A DNA stretch of 64,000 bases. Origin: Agromyces ramosus (GTDB lineage: Bacteria; Actinomycetota; Actinomycetes; Actinomycetales; Microbacteriaceae). Positions 8,521 through 17,921 of the stretch are shown here, piece after piece. The notes under the pieces were generated by a model. It did no database searches, was not told the DNA's origin, and was given only the letters and a program-made list of their open reading frames with translations. The stretch lies in assembly GCF_030817175.1 (NCBI RefSeq), contig NZ_JAUSYY010000001.1, positions 3,038,001 through 3,102,000 on the forward strand, read 5' to 3'. Both the position numbers and the translations under genes were made by a program. Every line of letters starts with the position of its first letter. Within the stretch, counting starts at the first letter, position 1.

Positions 8521-9498
8521 CTACTCCGTCGGCACGAGGGTGAGCAGCGTCGCCTCTGGCGGGCACGCGAAGCGCACCGGTGCGTAGATCGACGTGCCGA
8601 GTCCAGCCGACACGTTCAGGAATGCCGAGCGCAGGCCGTGCCGCCAGACGCTCAGGCCCTTCACCTGCGCGCGCGGGATGTCGCAGTTGGTGACAAGGGC
8701 ACCGAGCCCCGGCACGCAGACCTGACCGCCGTGTGTGTGCCCTGCGAGCACCAGCTGGGCTCCGTGGTTCACGAAGGAGTTGAGCACCCGTTGGTAGGGC
8801 GCGTGCGTGACGCCGACGGTGACGGTGGGGCGCCGAGCCCCGACGGACGCCTCATCTGGCCAGGACTCGTCGCCGAGCGGATCTTCGGCGCGCAGCTCGT
8901 CGATGGCCGCCGTGATGAGGTCGAGGCGGTCGTACCCGTTGTGCGGGTCGTCGACGCCGAAGAACTCGAAATGCGTGCCGCGCAGGTCGAGCGCGGCCGC
9001 GGTGTTGTCGAGGTCATGCCAGCCGAGCTCGTCGAAATACGAGTGCAGCTCGTCGATGTCGAGCCGCTTGGCGCGACGACCGAGGCGAGAGGGGCCGGTG
9101 AAGTAGTTGAACGGGTTCTTCAGGACCGGGCCGAAGTAGTCGTTCGATCCGTTGACGAAGACGCCGGGGATGCCCCGGAACGGATCGAACGCCCGCCGGA
9201 CGCCGTCGATGCCGCGCTCGTGCCCCAGGTTGTCACCCGTGTCGACGATGAGGTCGGGTTCGAGCTCGGCGAGCCGCCGCACCCACTGCTGCTTGTCGTG
9301 CTGCCACGGTGCCATGTGGAGGTCGGAGAGGTGCAGCACCCGCACGGGGGTCGCGCCCGGCGGAAGAACCGGGACCTCCACCTGCCTGAGGGTCCACCGA
9401 GTGCGCTCGACGAGTGTGCCCCACGCGAGCGCAGCCGCCCCCGCCGCGCCGATCGCGAGCGCGATGGCGGCGGCGGGGGAGGTGCGCGTGTTCGTCAC
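8521..9498 (-). CDS. Metallophosphoesterase, membrane-anchored (YkuE-like)
   Basis: A 325-residue calcineurin-like phosphoesterase. An N-terminal hydrophobic helix (about 9-26) probably anchors it at the outer face of the membrane. The metal-binding motifs occur in order: LHLSDLHM, VDTGDN, VNGSNDYFG (Asn/Asp replacing the commoner GNHD) and LAGHTHGGQ. This is the pattern of the YkuE-type subgroup. It lies downstream of the penicillin-binding protein on the same strand, 16 bases after it, so a cell-envelope role is plausible but unproven. Confidence 0.85.
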   Translation of the reverse strand: MTNTRTSPAAAIALAIGAAGAAALAWGTLVERTRWTLRQVEVPVLPPGATPVRVLHLSDLHMAPWQHDKQQWVRRLAELEPDLIVDTGDNLGHERGIDGVRRAFDPFRGIPGVFVNGSNDYFGPVLKNPFNYFTGPSRLGRRAKRLDIDELHSYFDELGWHDLDNTAAALDLRGTHFEFFGVDDPHNGYDRLDLITAAIDELRAEDPLGDESWPDEASVGARRPTVTVGVTHAPYQRVLNSFVNHGAQLVLAGHTHGGQVCVPGLGALVTNCDIPRAQVKGLSVWRHGLRSAFLNVSAGLGTSIYAPVRFACPPEATLLTLVPTE

Positions 9499-9514
9499 GT
9501 GGGCGGCTCGCCGG

Positions 9515-12139
9515 CTAGTCGTCGCCGGGCGCGTTGCCGGGGCCGCCGCTGAGCTTGCCGACCGTGATCGTCACCTTGTCGCCCGGCTTGGCGAAGCCGC
9601 CACCTGCCGGGTTCTGGGCGATCACGACGCCGACCTGCGTCGGATCGAGCGTGTCCTGCGTCTGCCGTTCTGCGCGGAACCCGGCCTGGCGCAGGGCTGC
9701 CTCAGCCTGGTCTTGCGTCATGCCGACGACGTTCGGCACGCCGGTCATCGATCCGTTGCTCGTGAACACCCGAATGGTCGAACCGCGGCCGGCCTGACCC
9801 GAGGGGTCGGTGGCGGAGACCGTGCCTGCGGGCAGGTTCGAGTCTTGCGGGCCGCCGTCTTCGAAGACGAACCCGGCCGCCTCGAGCGCCTGCTTGGCGG
9901 CGTCAAGGGTGAGGCCCGTGACCTGCGGGACGTCGACGAGGACCTGCTTGAAGGCGCTCGCATCAGGCTCGGTGAATTGATCGCCGCCGTACTTGTTGTC
10001 GGCCACCTCCATGATCCTCGGCCAGATGCGGTGGCGGGCCGTGGCGGCCGCACCGGAATCGAAGCTCACGTCGCGGAGGTTGGTGCGGTTGTCGCCGCCG
10101 GTGATGTTGCCGACCCAGACGGCCGTCGCGACCTTCGTGCTCGACCCGATCATCCAGGTGTCGAACGCGTCGTCGGTCGTACCGGTCTTGCCGATGTGCG
10201 GGATGCCCGTGCCGGGATCCGAGGCGGTGGCGGTGCCGCCGCCCGCGAAGGTCTGCTGCATCGCGTACTCCATCGCATGCGCGACCTCGGGACTCACCGA
10301 CTGCGTGCACGTGGAGGCTGGCGGCGGCAGCTCCGTTCCGTCGGCCTGGACGATCTTGTCGATGGCGATCGGCGAGCAGGTCGTGCCGTTGTTCGCGATG
10401 CCCGCGAACGCGGCCGCCATGGTCACCGGGGCGATCTCTTCGGTGCCGAGCACAGCCGACGGGCCGAATGGGATGGTCTCGTCTTCGGCGTTCTTGCCCT
10501 CGCCGAGCGCGGCGCCATCGGCTCGGTGTACGCCGAAAGCAGCAGCGGTCTCCTTGATCTTGCACAGCTGCAGCTGTTGGGCCATCGCCATGAACGAGGA
10601 GTTCACCGACCACTTGGTCGCGTCGACCGCGTTGTTGGCGATGCGGCCATCGTCGTTGCGCGGGTTGAACGATCCGGTCCAGGTGCCACCCCCGCACTGA
10701 CCGGGGAATGAGGTGAACGCCCGCCGGGCGCCATTGAACGTCTCGCGCAGCGAGTGGCCTGCATTGAGCCATTCGGCGAGCGTGAACACCTTGAAGGTCG
10801 AGCCCGGTTGCAAGCCGCTCGAGCCGCCGTAGTCGAGATCGGTGCTGAGGTTGAGCGAGGTGTAGCTCGGGTCCGCGGCGGCAACCTCTCCGTCGTCGGT
10901 GAACTTCTTGTTCTGGGCCATCGCGAGCACGCGGCCGGTGCCGGCCTGCACCGTCACGGCGACGGAGCCGACATCGAAGCGAGGATCAGTGGCCGGCACG
11001 TTCTCCGTCATCGCAGCTTCGGCCTGAGCCTGCAGGTCGAGGTCGAGCGTCGTGTAGATCTGCAGCCCGCCCTGTTGCAGCAGCCGGGCTCCTTCGTTCT
11101 CTTCGGTGGCCGGGTCGTCGTAGCTGTTGAGCACGATGTTCTTGACGTAGTCGCAGAAGAATCCGCTGCCGCCTGCGGTCTCGCACCCGGTGCTCGGTTC
11201 CTTGATGACGGGAGCAACGGGGGTGGCGACGGCGGCGTCGTAGTCCGCCTGTGGGATCTTCTTCTCCTTGAGCATCTGCTCGAGGATGTAGTCGCGCCGT
11301 TCCTTGTTTGCGGCGTATGGCACGGGCTGCCCGTCGACGATCGTGTTGACGCCGTTGGTCTCGCTGTCAGGATAGTCGAGTCGGAACTTCTCGGGGTTGT
11401 TCACGATGGCGATGAGGCTGGCCGCCTCGGGCAGGGTGAGGTCGGCCGCGTGCTTGCCGCCGAAGTAGTACTGCGCGGCCGATTCGATGCCGTAGACCCG
11501 TCCGCCGAACGCGGCGATGTTCAGGTACCCCTTGAGGATCTCGTCCTTCGAGAACTTCTTCTCGAGGGCGATCGCGTAGCGCATCTCCTTGAGCTTGCGA
11601 TCGGGCGAGGTCTCGGTCGCCGCCTCATAGGCCGCGTCCTTCTCCTCTTCCGTCTTCGCCTCGCGCACTCCGTTGTTGATCAGCACATTCTTCACGTACT
11701 GCTGGGTGATCGAGGATCCGCCCTGCGTCGCCCCGCCGATCACGTACTCGTTGAGCGCCGCACGGACCGTGCCCTGGATGTCGATGCCGCCGTGCTCGTA
11801 GAACCGGGGATCCTCACCGGCGATGGCGGCATCCTTCACGTACTGGCTGATGGCGTCCCACTCGACCTCTTCACGGTTCTCGTCGAAGAATGAGGCGAGG
11901 TGGTACGGCGATCCGTCGGCCTGGATCGCGTAGATGTCGGTCTTCTCGGACAACTCGTTGATGTCGAGGTACCCGGGAAGGTTCTCGAACACCGCGATGC
12001 CGTTGTTCGCGGCCATGCCGGTGACGGCGAGGGCGGGCGTCACGGCTGCTGTCACGAGGACGCCGGCGAGAGCGCTCAAGCCGACGAAGCCGAGGATTCC
12101 GGTGCCGACGTCGCTCATCGTACGTTTTTGGGCAGACAT
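9515..12139 (-). CDS. Class A penicillin-binding protein with two PASTA domains
   Basis: Bifunctional peptidoglycan glycosyltransferase/transpeptidase, about 874 residues. An N-terminal membrane helix is followed by a GT51 domain (EDPRFYEHGG, GGSSITQQ, KDEILKGYLN). The transpeptidase domain has Ser447 in STFK, SVN and KTGTT motifs. Two C-terminal PASTA repeats (VPQVTGLTLDAAKQAL and VPNVVGMTQDQAEAAL) should bind muropeptides or beta-lactams. It is the PonA-like enzyme of actinobacteria. The start is uncertain: ATG at 12139 is preferred, and TTG at 12169 would add ten residues. Confidence 0.92.
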   Translation of the reverse strand: MSAQKRTMSDVGTGILGFVGLSALAGVLVTAAVTPALAVTGMAANNGIAVFENLPGYLDINELSEKTDIYAIQADGSPYHLASFFDENREEVEWDAISQYVKDAAIAGEDPRFYEHGGIDIQGTVRAALNEYVIGGATQGGSSITQQYVKNVLINNGVREAKTEEEKDAAYEAATETSPDRKLKEMRYAIALEKKFSKDEILKGYLNIAAFGGRVYGIESAAQYYFGGKHAADLTLPEAASLIAIVNNPEKFRLDYPDSETNGVNTIVDGQPVPYAANKERRDYILEQMLKEKKIPQADYDAAVATPVAPVIKEPSTGCETAGGSGFFCDYVKNIVLNSYDDPATEENEGARLLQQGGLQIYTTLDLDLQAQAEAAMTENVPATDPRFDVGSVAVTVQAGTGRVLAMAQNKKFTDDGEVAAADPSYTSLNLSTDLDYGGSSGLQPGSTFKVFTLAEWLNAGHSLRETFNGARRAFTSFPGQCGGGTWTGSFNPRNDDGRIANNAVDATKWSVNSSFMAMAQQLQLCKIKETAAAFGVHRADGAALGEGKNAEDETIPFGPSAVLGTEEIAPVTMAAAFAGIANNGTTCSPIAIDKIVQADGTELPPPASTCTQSVSPEVAHAMEYAMQQTFAGGGTATASDPGTGIPHIGKTGTTDDAFDTWMIGSSTKVATAVWVGNITGGDNRTNLRDVSFDSGAAATARHRIWPRIMEVADNKYGGDQFTEPDASAFKQVLVDVPQVTGLTLDAAKQALEAAGFVFEDGGPQDSNLPAGTVSATDPSGQAGRGSTIRVFTSNGSMTGVPNVVGMTQDQAEAALRQAGFRAERQTQDTLDPTQVGVVIAQNPAGGGFAKPGDKVTITVGKLSGGPGNAPGDD

Positions 12140-12272
12140 ATAGTGGAGCTTAACGGAGAAGGCTGACAAATCCCGCTATGACGGTGGGTGCCGCGAGCGG
12201 TGCCCGCACACCGGCGCGCGGTCGATCAGTTCTCGACCGGCCCCACCGGAAGCACCAGAGACGAGGAGTCCC

Positions 12273-12500
12273 ATGCCTGCCTGGGAGTACATCACCACCC
12301 CGCTGCTCATCCACAACACCGCGGCGATCCTGAACAACTGGGGCTCCGAAGGCTGGGAGCTCGTGCAGGTCGTGCAAGGACCCGAGGGTGGGCTCGTCGC
12401 CTACTTGAAGCGCCCGGTGGGCGGGGAGTCCTCGACCGCGGCCTCCGCCGGCGCAGCGGCCGCGGCGCAGGCCGCGAAGCAGTTCGAGGGCGAGGCCTGA
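12273..12500 (+). CDS. Small DUF4177-like protein
   Basis: A 75-residue protein beginning MPAWEYITTPLLIHN, with a WGSEGWELVQV core and a low-complexity Ala-rich tail (ASAGAAAAAQAAKQ). The core resembles the DUF4177 family of short beta-strand proteins, which often sit directly before RidA in actinobacteria. A strong ribosome site (ACGAGGAG) lies 6 bases upstream. Its TGA shares one base with the RidA ATG, so the two are translationally coupled. No function is known to me. Confidence 0.75.
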   Translation: MPAWEYITTPLLIHNTAAILNNWGSEGWELVQVVQGPEGGLVAYLKRPVGGESSTAASAGAAAAAQAAKQFEGEA

Positions 12501-12970
12501 TGGCCGGCTTCGAGGCGCGGCTGGCCGAGCTCGGCATCGAGTTGCCCGAGGTCGCGCCGCCGGTCGCCGCCTACGTGCCCGCCGTGGTCACCGGCAGCTA
12601 CGTCTACACGTCGGGGCAGCTGCCGTTCACGGCCGGTGCCCTGCCCGCCACCGGAAAGGTCGGCGACGGCGACGGCCTCGTGCCCGCCGCCGACGCCAAG
12701 GGCTATGCGCGCACCTGCGCGCTCAACGCGCTCGCCGCGGTGCGTGCCGAGCTGGGCTCGCTCGACCGGGTGACTCGCATCGTGAAGCTCGTCGGCTTCG
12801 TGGCATCCGACCCCTCATTCACCGGTCAGCCCGGCGTCGTCAACGGCGCGTCCGACGTGCTCGGCGAGATCTTCGGCGACGCCGGGCGCCACGCCCGCTC
12901 GGCGGTGGGCGTCACGGTGCTCCCGCTCGACTCGCCCGTCGAGCTCGAGCTCGTCGTCGAGTTCGCGTAA
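12500..12970 (+). CDS. RidA family protein
   Basis: A 156-residue YjgF/YER057c/UK114 (RidA) protein. Family members hydrolyse reactive enamine/imine intermediates such as 2-aminoacrylate. Recognisable parts are YVYTSGQLPF near the N-terminus, CALNALAAV in the middle and the C-terminal ARSAVGVTVLPL with its conserved Arg. The length fits the longer actinobacterial subgroup. It is coupled to the DUF4177-like gene and ends at a bidirectional hairpin facing acs. Confidence 0.85.
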   Translation: MAGFEARLAELGIELPEVAPPVAAYVPAVVTGSYVYTSGQLPFTAGALPATGKVGDGDGLVPAADAKGYARTCALNALAAVRAELGSLDRVTRIVKLVGFVASDPSFTGQPGVVNGASDVLGEIFGDAGRHARSAVGVTVLPLDSPVELELVVEFA

Positions 12971-12982
12971 CGACCGAGAATC

Positions 12983-13021
12983 GCGGATGCCGCGGCCGGG
13001 ACTCCCCGCCGCGGCATCCGC
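12983..13021. terminator. Bidirectional terminator, ridA / acs
   Basis: A perfect 13-bp inverted repeat (GCGGATGCCGCGG and CCGCGGCATCCGC) with a 13-nt loop, lying between the convergent ridA and acs stops. Each arm carries the octamer CGGATGCC or its complement. There is no T-run. Confidence 0.75.
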
Positions 13022-13038
13022 CATTCTGCTCGAGGTCT

Positions 13039-15006
13039 CTACCTGACCTGCGCGCTGATGACCTGCATGATCGAGGTGTCGGCGAGCGTGGTGGTGTCGC
13101 CGATCTCGCGCCCCTCTGCGAGGTCGCGGAGGAGTCGCCGCATGATCTTGCCCGACCGCGTCTTGGGCAGCTCGTTGACGATGAACACCTGACGCGGGCG
13201 CGCGATCGCACCGATCTGGGTCGCGACGTGACGGCGCAGCTCTTCACTCGCCTCGGCGGGGTCGGTGACGAGCTCGGCCTGGCTCGCCTTCAGGATGACG
13301 AATGCCACGACGGCCTGCCCGGTCGTCTCATCGGAGGCGCCGACCACCGCGGCTTCGGCGGTCCACGGATGGGCGACGAGCGACGACTCGATCTCTGCGG
13401 TCGACAATCGGTGCCCTGAGACGTTCATGACGTCGTCGACACGGCCGAGCAGCCAGATGTCTCCGTCTTCGTCGCGACGTGCGCCGTCGCCGGCGAAGTA
13501 CATCGCCTTCGTGGGCTCAGTGCCGAACTTCTCCCAGTAGGTCTGCTTGAAGCGCTCGGGGTCGCCCCAGATGCCGCGGAGCATCGACGGCCACGGTTCG
13601 GTGACCACGAGCAGCCCGCCGCCCTCGCCTTCGACCGGCGTGCCGTCGTCGCTGAGGATGTCGATCGAGATGCCGGGGATCGGCACCTGCGCGCTGCCCG
13701 GCTTGAGGTCGGTGATGCCCGGCAGCGCGGAGATCATGATCGCGCCGGTCTCGGTCTGCCACCACGTGTCGACCACGGGGATCGAGCCGCCGCCGATGAC
13801 ATGGCGGTACCAGATCCATGCCTCGGGGTTGATGGGTTCGCCGACCGAGCCGAGCAGCCGCAGCGAGCGCAGGTTGAACTCCTGCGGGATCTTCCGGCCG
13901 AGCTTCATGAACGAGCGGATGGCCGTGGGCGCCGTGTAGAGGATCGAGACCTTGTACTTCTCGATGATCTCCCACCAGCGACCCGGGTGCGGCGTGTCGG
14001 GCGTGCCCTCGTAGACCACCTGGGTGGCGCCGTTCGCGAGCGGGCCGTAGACCACGTAGGAGTGCCCGGTGACCCAGCCGACGTCGGCGGTGCACCAGTA
14101 CACGTCGCTCTCAGGGTGCAGGTCGAAGACGTTCTTGTGCGTGAACGCCGTCTGCGTGAGGTACCCGCCGCTCGTGTGCAGGATGCCCTTCGGCTTGCCG
14201 GTGGTGCCGCTCGTGTAGAGGATGAACAGCGGATGCTCCGCGCCGAACGCCTTCGCCTCGTGCTCCGCAGAGGCCTCGCCGACGGTCTCGTGCCACCAGT
14301 GGTCGCGACCTTCGGTCCAGTCGACCTCGTTCTCGCCGCGGCGAACGACGAGGACGTTCTCGATGCTGCCGCCGGTCTTCGCGATGGCCTCGTCGACAGT
14401 GGGCTTCAGCGGGAAGACCCGCCCCTTGCGATACCCGCCGTCGGCGGTGATGACGAGGGATGCCTCGGCGTCGTCGATGCGTGACGCGAGGCTGTCGGCG
14501 CTGAACCCGCCGAAGACGACCGAGTGAACGGCGCCGATGCGGGCCACCGCGAGCATCGAGACGATCGCCTCGGGGATCATCGGGAGGTAGATGGCGACCC
14601 GGTCGCCCTCGCCGACGCCGAGATCGGTCAGCACGTTGGCTGCCCGCTTCACCTCGGCGGTGAGTTCGGCATAGGTGATGTCCCGACTGTCGCCCGGCTC
14701 TCCCTCGAAGTGGATGGCCACACGATCGCCGAGGCCCGCCGCGACGTGGCGGTCGAGGCAGTTGACGGCGACGTTCAGTTCGCCGTCGTCGAACCACTTG
14801 GCGAACGGTGGGTTCGTCCAGTCGAGCGTTCGGGTGAAGGGCTTCTCCCACTGGAGGAGATTGCGGGCCTGGTCGGCCCAGAATCCGAGGCGGTCGGCGC
14901 GCGCGGCGTCGGCGAGGGACTCGTCGGCGACGGCTTGGGCGGCGAACTCGGGGCTCGGGCGGAATCGCCTGATCTCCTCGAGCGCGTGATCGATCTGCAC
15001 GGTCAT
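13039..15006 (-). CDS. acs: Acetyl-CoA synthetase
   Basis: AMP-forming acetate-CoA ligase, 655 residues, the usual length. The AMP-binding signature is [12 protein letters not shown]. Further family blocks are [29 protein letters not shown] and, near the C-terminus, [13 protein letters not shown], whose Lys is the target of regulatory acetylation in this family. It converts acetate, ATP and CoA to acetyl-CoA. A RamB-like regulator and pckG are encoded 42 kb away in the same window, which fits acetate metabolism. It is transcribed divergently from the 6C RNA and tad locus. Confidence 0.95.
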   Translation of the reverse strand: MTVQIDHALEEIRRFRPSPEFAAQAVADESLADAARADRLGFWADQARNLLQWEKPFTRTLDWTNPPFAKWFDDGELNVAVNCLDRHVAAGLGDRVAIHFEGEPGDSRDITYAELTAEVKRAANVLTDLGVGEGDRVAIYLPMIPEAIVSMLAVARIGAVHSVVFGGFSADSLASRIDDAEASLVITADGGYRKGRVFPLKPTVDEAIAKTGGSIENVLVVRRGENEVDWTEGRDHWWHETVGEASAEHEAKAFGAEHPLFILYTSGTTGKPKGILHTSGGYLTQTAFTHKNVFDLHPESDVYWCTADVGWVTGHSYVVYGPLANGATQVVYEGTPDTPHPGRWWEIIEKYKVSILYTAPTAIRSFMKLGRKIPQEFNLRSLRLLGSVGEPINPEAWIWYRHVIGGGSIPVVDTWWQTETGAIMISALPGITDLKPGSAQVPIPGISIDILSDDGTPVEGEGGGLLVVTEPWPSMLRGIWGDPERFKQTYWEKFGTEPTKAMYFAGDGARRDEDGDIWLLGRVDDVMNVSGHRLSTAEIESSLVAHPWTAEAAVVGASDETTGQAVVAFVILKASQAELVTDPAEASEELRRHVATQIGAIARPRQVFIVNELPKTRSGKIMRRLLRDLAEGREIGDTTTLADTSIMQVISAQVR

Positions 15007-15205
15007 GGTTGTCCGGTCGCTCCTTCGCGATTCACTTTCATCGGTTGGGTCGCCTGCCCCACCAGCACCCTACCGCCCGCTCACGACGTGCTCGTAACAG
15101 CTCGGTCACACTGCGCCCCCTGCTCTTCCGAGCATCCGTCCGACCCGTTACTGTGCACTTGCGCAGAGATTTCTGAGTGTCCGCACAAATGGGGACAAAA
15201 AATAC

Positions 15206-15233
15206 TTGCGCATCCTTCGGCAAGCCGTATGCT
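15206..15233 (+). promoter_or_regulatory. Promoter of 6C RNA
   Basis: A -35-like TTGCGC (15206-15211) and a -10-like TATGCT (15228-15233) with a 16-bp spacer lie directly upstream of the 6C RNA hairpins. They predict a transcript start near 15240. This is by eye only. Confidence 0.5.
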
Positions 15234-15239
15234 GAGTAC

Positions 15240-15341
15240 CGCCCGAACACTCGTTTCGTGGCCTGCAGCGCTCGTGATTCCCCCCAATCCCTGCGCTGCC
15301 GAGGCGGCACCTGTTCCCCCCAATGGGTGCCGCCCCCTTTC
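15240..15341 (+). ncRNA. 6C RNA
   Basis: Two hairpins each present a run of six cytosines in the loop, the defining feature of the actinobacterial 6C RNA. Hairpin 1 has the stem GCAGCGC (15265-15271) / GCGCTGC (15293-15299) with ATT-CCCCCC-AAT at the tip. Hairpin 2 has the stem GGCGGCACC (15303-15311) / GGTGCCGCC (15326-15334) with TGTT-CCCCCC-AATG at the tip, followed by CCCTTTCGTT. The M. tuberculosis homologue (B11) also lies beside the tad (Rv3659c-Rv3654c) genes, as here. The ends are estimated; the identification is strong. Confidence 0.88.
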
Positions 15342-15375
15342 GTTAACAGCACTGTTCAGTCAGTGCCGATCGAGT

Positions 15376-15401
15376 CCTCCTCCACAACGGTGTGGGGGAG
15401 G
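15376..15401 (+). terminator. Rho-independent terminator after 6C RNA
   Basis: An 11-bp stem (CCTCCTCCACA / TGTGGGGGAGG, one G-T pair) with loop ACGG, followed by the pyrimidine-rich tail CTCTTTCTGTCTG. It lies between the 6C RNA and tadA and should isolate the RNA from the pilus operon. The rest of the 457-base gap between acs and tadA (15007-15464) holds the 6C RNA, its promoter and presumably the acs promoter; I see no gene there. Confidence 0.7.
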
Positions 15402-15464
15402 CTCTTTCTGTCTGTGGTGCCGAGCGGATGCCTCGAAACCCGCTGCGCTGCCTACGCTCGCCGC

Positions 15465-16595
15465 ATGAGTATCCAGTTCGTCGCGACTCCGTCGTGGCAA
15501 CGGCGTGCCTCGCGCGTCGCCGAGGCGACTGACATGGCGTTCGCGCCACCCGGGTCCGCGGGCCGCGCTCCCGAAGCAGACGGCGGCGTGTCGGCGGCGA
15601 CCGCGACGGCGACGCCGGCAGATGCGGCTCTCGACGACGCCCGAGGAGTCAGCGGTGTCGCGAGCTTCGACGCGAGCGACCTCTCGGTGCTCGGTCCGCT
15701 CGCACCGTTCGCCGAGTCCGGCCCGGTCACCGACCTGTTCGTGAATGGCGCGCAGGGCCTCTGGATCGATCGCGGCGGCGGTGCCGAGCACGAACCCCGG
15801 TGGAGCGCCGACGAAGCCGAGGTACGGGCGCTCGCGGTGCGGCTGATTGCACGCGGGGGTCGTCATATCGACGAGGCGACGCCCGCCGTCGATGTGCGGC
15901 TCGGGCGAGGCATCCGCGTGCACGCCGTCCTGCCGCCGGTCTCTCCGCACGGCACGCTCCTGTCGGTGCGCGTGCCGCGCGCGGCCGGGTTCTCCCTCGC
16001 CGCGATGACGCGGGCGGGCATGCTGGATCCCGGCCAGGCGGCGTTCCTCGGCGAAGCCGTCGCCACGCGCAAGAACCTCCTCGTGACCGGAGCTGGCGGC
16101 ACCGACAAGACCACGCTCCTCGCCGCGCTGCTCGGCGAGGCGCCGCACCGCGAGCGCATCGTGGTCATCGAGGACGTCGCCGAGTTGCGCATCTCCCACC
16201 CGCACGTCGTCACCCTCGAGGCGAGGCAGGCGAATCTCGAGGGCACGGGCCGGGTCGGCCTCGACGCCCTCCTGCGCGAGGCGCTGCGCATGCGCCCCGA
16301 CCGACTCGTCGTCGGCGAATGCCGCGGGCCCGAACTCCGAGAGCTCCTCGCGGCGCTCAACACGGGTCACGACGGCGGCGCGGGCACGCTGCACGCGAAC
16401 TCCCTCGCCGATGTGCCGGCACGACTCGAGGCGCTCGGGTCGACCGCAGGCCTGTCACCCGACGCCGTCACGCGGCAGACGGTGAGTGCGTTCGACCTCG
16501 TGCTGCACCTCGAGCGCGTGGGCGCCGGGCGTCGTCTCGCGGGGGTCGGCCGATTCGAACAGCGCGGCGACCGCCTCGCCATCGAGGCGCTGTGA
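15465..16595 (+). CDS. TadA/CpaF-like pilus assembly ATPase with altered P-loop
   Basis: A type II/IV secretion ATPase of 376 residues that should power Flp/tad pilin assembly. A variable N-terminal 70 residues is followed by the conserved DLFVNGAQGLWIDRG segment, the Asp/Glu boxes VVIEDVAEL and MRPDRLVVGECRGPE, and GTLHANS. The Walker A reads GAGGTDKTT: Asp214 replaces the invariant glycine just before the catalytic Lys215 (GAC where one expects GGC). This may impair ATP binding. Start ATG at 15465 is chosen because the upstream frame runs through the 6C RNA. The next gene overlaps by GTGA. Confidence 0.85.
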   Translation: MSIQFVATPSWQRRASRVAEATDMAFAPPGSAGRAPEADGGVSAATATATPADAALDDARGVSGVASFDASDLSVLGPLAPFAESGPVTDLFVNGAQGLWIDRGGGAEHEPRWSADEAEVRALAVRLIARGGRHIDEATPAVDVRLGRGIRVHAVLPPVSPHGTLLSVRVPRAAGFSLAAMTRAGMLDPGQAAFLGEAVATRKNLLVTGAGGTDKTTLLAALLGEAPHRERIVVIEDVAELRISHPHVVTLEARQANLEGTGRVGLDALLREALRMRPDRLVVGECRGPELRELLAALNTGHDGGAGTLHANSLADVPARLEALGSTAGLSPDAVTRQTVSAFDLVLHLERVGAGRRLAGVGRFEQRGDRLAIEAL

Positions 16596-17602
16596 CGCTC
16601 GCAACCGGCGGGGCGATCCGACGCCGCCTGCCACGTGTGGACTCGATGATGAACCGGCTTCGACCCGCCTCCCGCGATGCGGCCGCCGACCTCGACACCA
16701 TCGCCGCGGTTGCCGAGCGGCTCTCGGTGCTGCTCACAGCCGGAGTACCGGCCTCTGCGGCGTGGGGACATCTCGGCAGCGGCACCGTCGACCAGGCCGG
16801 CGACGGCGTGGTGCTCGCCGCCGCCGCTCGCGCGGCGGCGCACGGTGATCCCGTGGCTGTGGCGATCGCCTCGGCGCGTGCCGCGCAGCCGGCGGCCTCC
16901 GCGGCGTGGCCGGTGCTCGCCGCCGCGTGGAGCGTCGCCGAGGAATCCGGCGCCCCACTCGCCGTGAGCCTGCGCGAGCTCGCGGCCGGACTTCGCGACG
17001 AAGCGCAGTTGCGGCGCGAGGTGCGTGCCGCGCTCGCGGGCCCGGCCGCGAGCGCGCGCCTCGTCACCACGTTGCCCCTCCTGGCCATCGGATTCGGCGC
17101 AACGCTCGGCTTCGACACACTGGTGGTGCTCTTCGCCAACCCGCTCGGTCTCGCATGCCTGCTCGTCGGGTCGGCGCTGCTCTGGGCGGGTCGGCGCTGG
17201 AACGCGGCGCTCGCCCGACGCGCCTCGCGCCGACGGGGCGACGCAGGCCTCGAGTTCGAGCTCCTCGCGGTCGCGATGTCGAGCGGCGCGTCGATCGATC
17301 GTGCCAGGGCGACCGTCGATCGGGCGATGACCGCGCATCGGCTCGACCGGCACGACGCCCGTGGCATCGACGCGATGCTCGCGCTGGCCGCGCGAGCCGG
17401 CGCTCCGGTCGCCGAGCTGCTGCGATCCGAGGCGTTCCGACTTCGTCGAGCAGGCCGGGCCGCGGGCGCCGAGCGGGCCGCCGCGCTCGGCGTTCGGCTC
17501 ATGGTGCCCCTCGGCGTCTGTGTGCTCCCGTCGTTCGTGCTGCTCGGCGTCGCCCCGATCATGATCTCCGTCATCTCGGGAACCCTCGCCGGTGCCTCAT
17601 GA
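16592..17602 (+). CDS. Tad-type inner membrane assembly protein (TadB/TadC, T2SSF)
   Basis: A 336-residue membrane protein starting at a GTG that overlaps the ATPase stop. It has two copies of the type II secretion F-like helical arrangement: a soluble helical part, a central hydrophobic pair at about 155-200 (LLAIGFGATLGF and LACLLVGSALLWAG), another helical part and a C-terminal hydrophobic segment (MVPLGVCVLPSFVLLGVAPIM). Actinobacterial tad operons encode TadB and TadC partners here. This single protein seems to cover that role, though a fused or single-copy arrangement cannot be resolved by eye. Confidence 0.8.
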   Translation: MTLATGGAIRRRLPRVDSMMNRLRPASRDAAADLDTIAAVAERLSVLLTAGVPASAAWGHLGSGTVDQAGDGVVLAAAARAAAHGDPVAVAIASARAAQPAASAAWPVLAAAWSVAEESGAPLAVSLRELAAGLRDEAQLRREVRAALAGPAASARLVTTLPLLAIGFGATLGFDTLVVLFANPLGLACLLVGSALLWAGRRWNAALARRASRRRGDAGLEFELLAVAMSSGASIDRARATVDRAMTAHRLDRHDARGIDAMLALAARAGAPVAELLRSEAFRLRRAGRAAGAERAAALGVRLMVPLGVCVLPSFVLLGVAPIMISVISGTLAGAS

Positions 17603-17663
17603 CGATCCACGACTCGTGCCGACACTCCGCCGGGCCCCCGGCACCACAGGAAGGAACCACACC

Positions 17664-17921
17664 ATGCGTCAACCCTCCACACCGACGGTCGACGGTTCGC
17701 CGGCAGACGATGGGCCGCGCGAACCCGGTCGTCGCGTCATCCGCTCGCTGCGTCGCGTCACTCGCCGAGTCGCGGGTGAACGAGGCGCCGCCACCGCAGA
17801 GTACGCCGTCGCCACCATGGCGGCGGTCGGCTTCGCCGGGCTCCTCGTCATCATCCTGCGCGGCGACGAGGTACGCGGCATCCTCACCGATCTCGTACGG
17901 AATGCGCTCACGGTCGGCTGA
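17664..17921 (+). CDS. DUF4244 Flp-like pilin
   Basis: An 85-residue prepilin-like protein. A basic leader rich in Arg ends at GERGAATAEYAVATMAAVG. The Gly-to-Ala junction with Glu five residues later is a class III (Flp) prepilin cleavage signature and is followed by one hydrophobic helix. The ribosome site AGGAAGGA lies 8-15 bases before the ATG. This is the DUF4244 small protein typically present between tadB/C and tadE in actinobacteria and is probably the main pilin. No prepilin peptidase gene is in the window. Confidence 0.82.
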   Translation: MRQPSTPTVDGSPADDGPREPGRRVIRSLRRVTRRVAGERGAATAEYAVATMAAVGFAGLLVIILRGDEVRGILTDLVRNALTVG

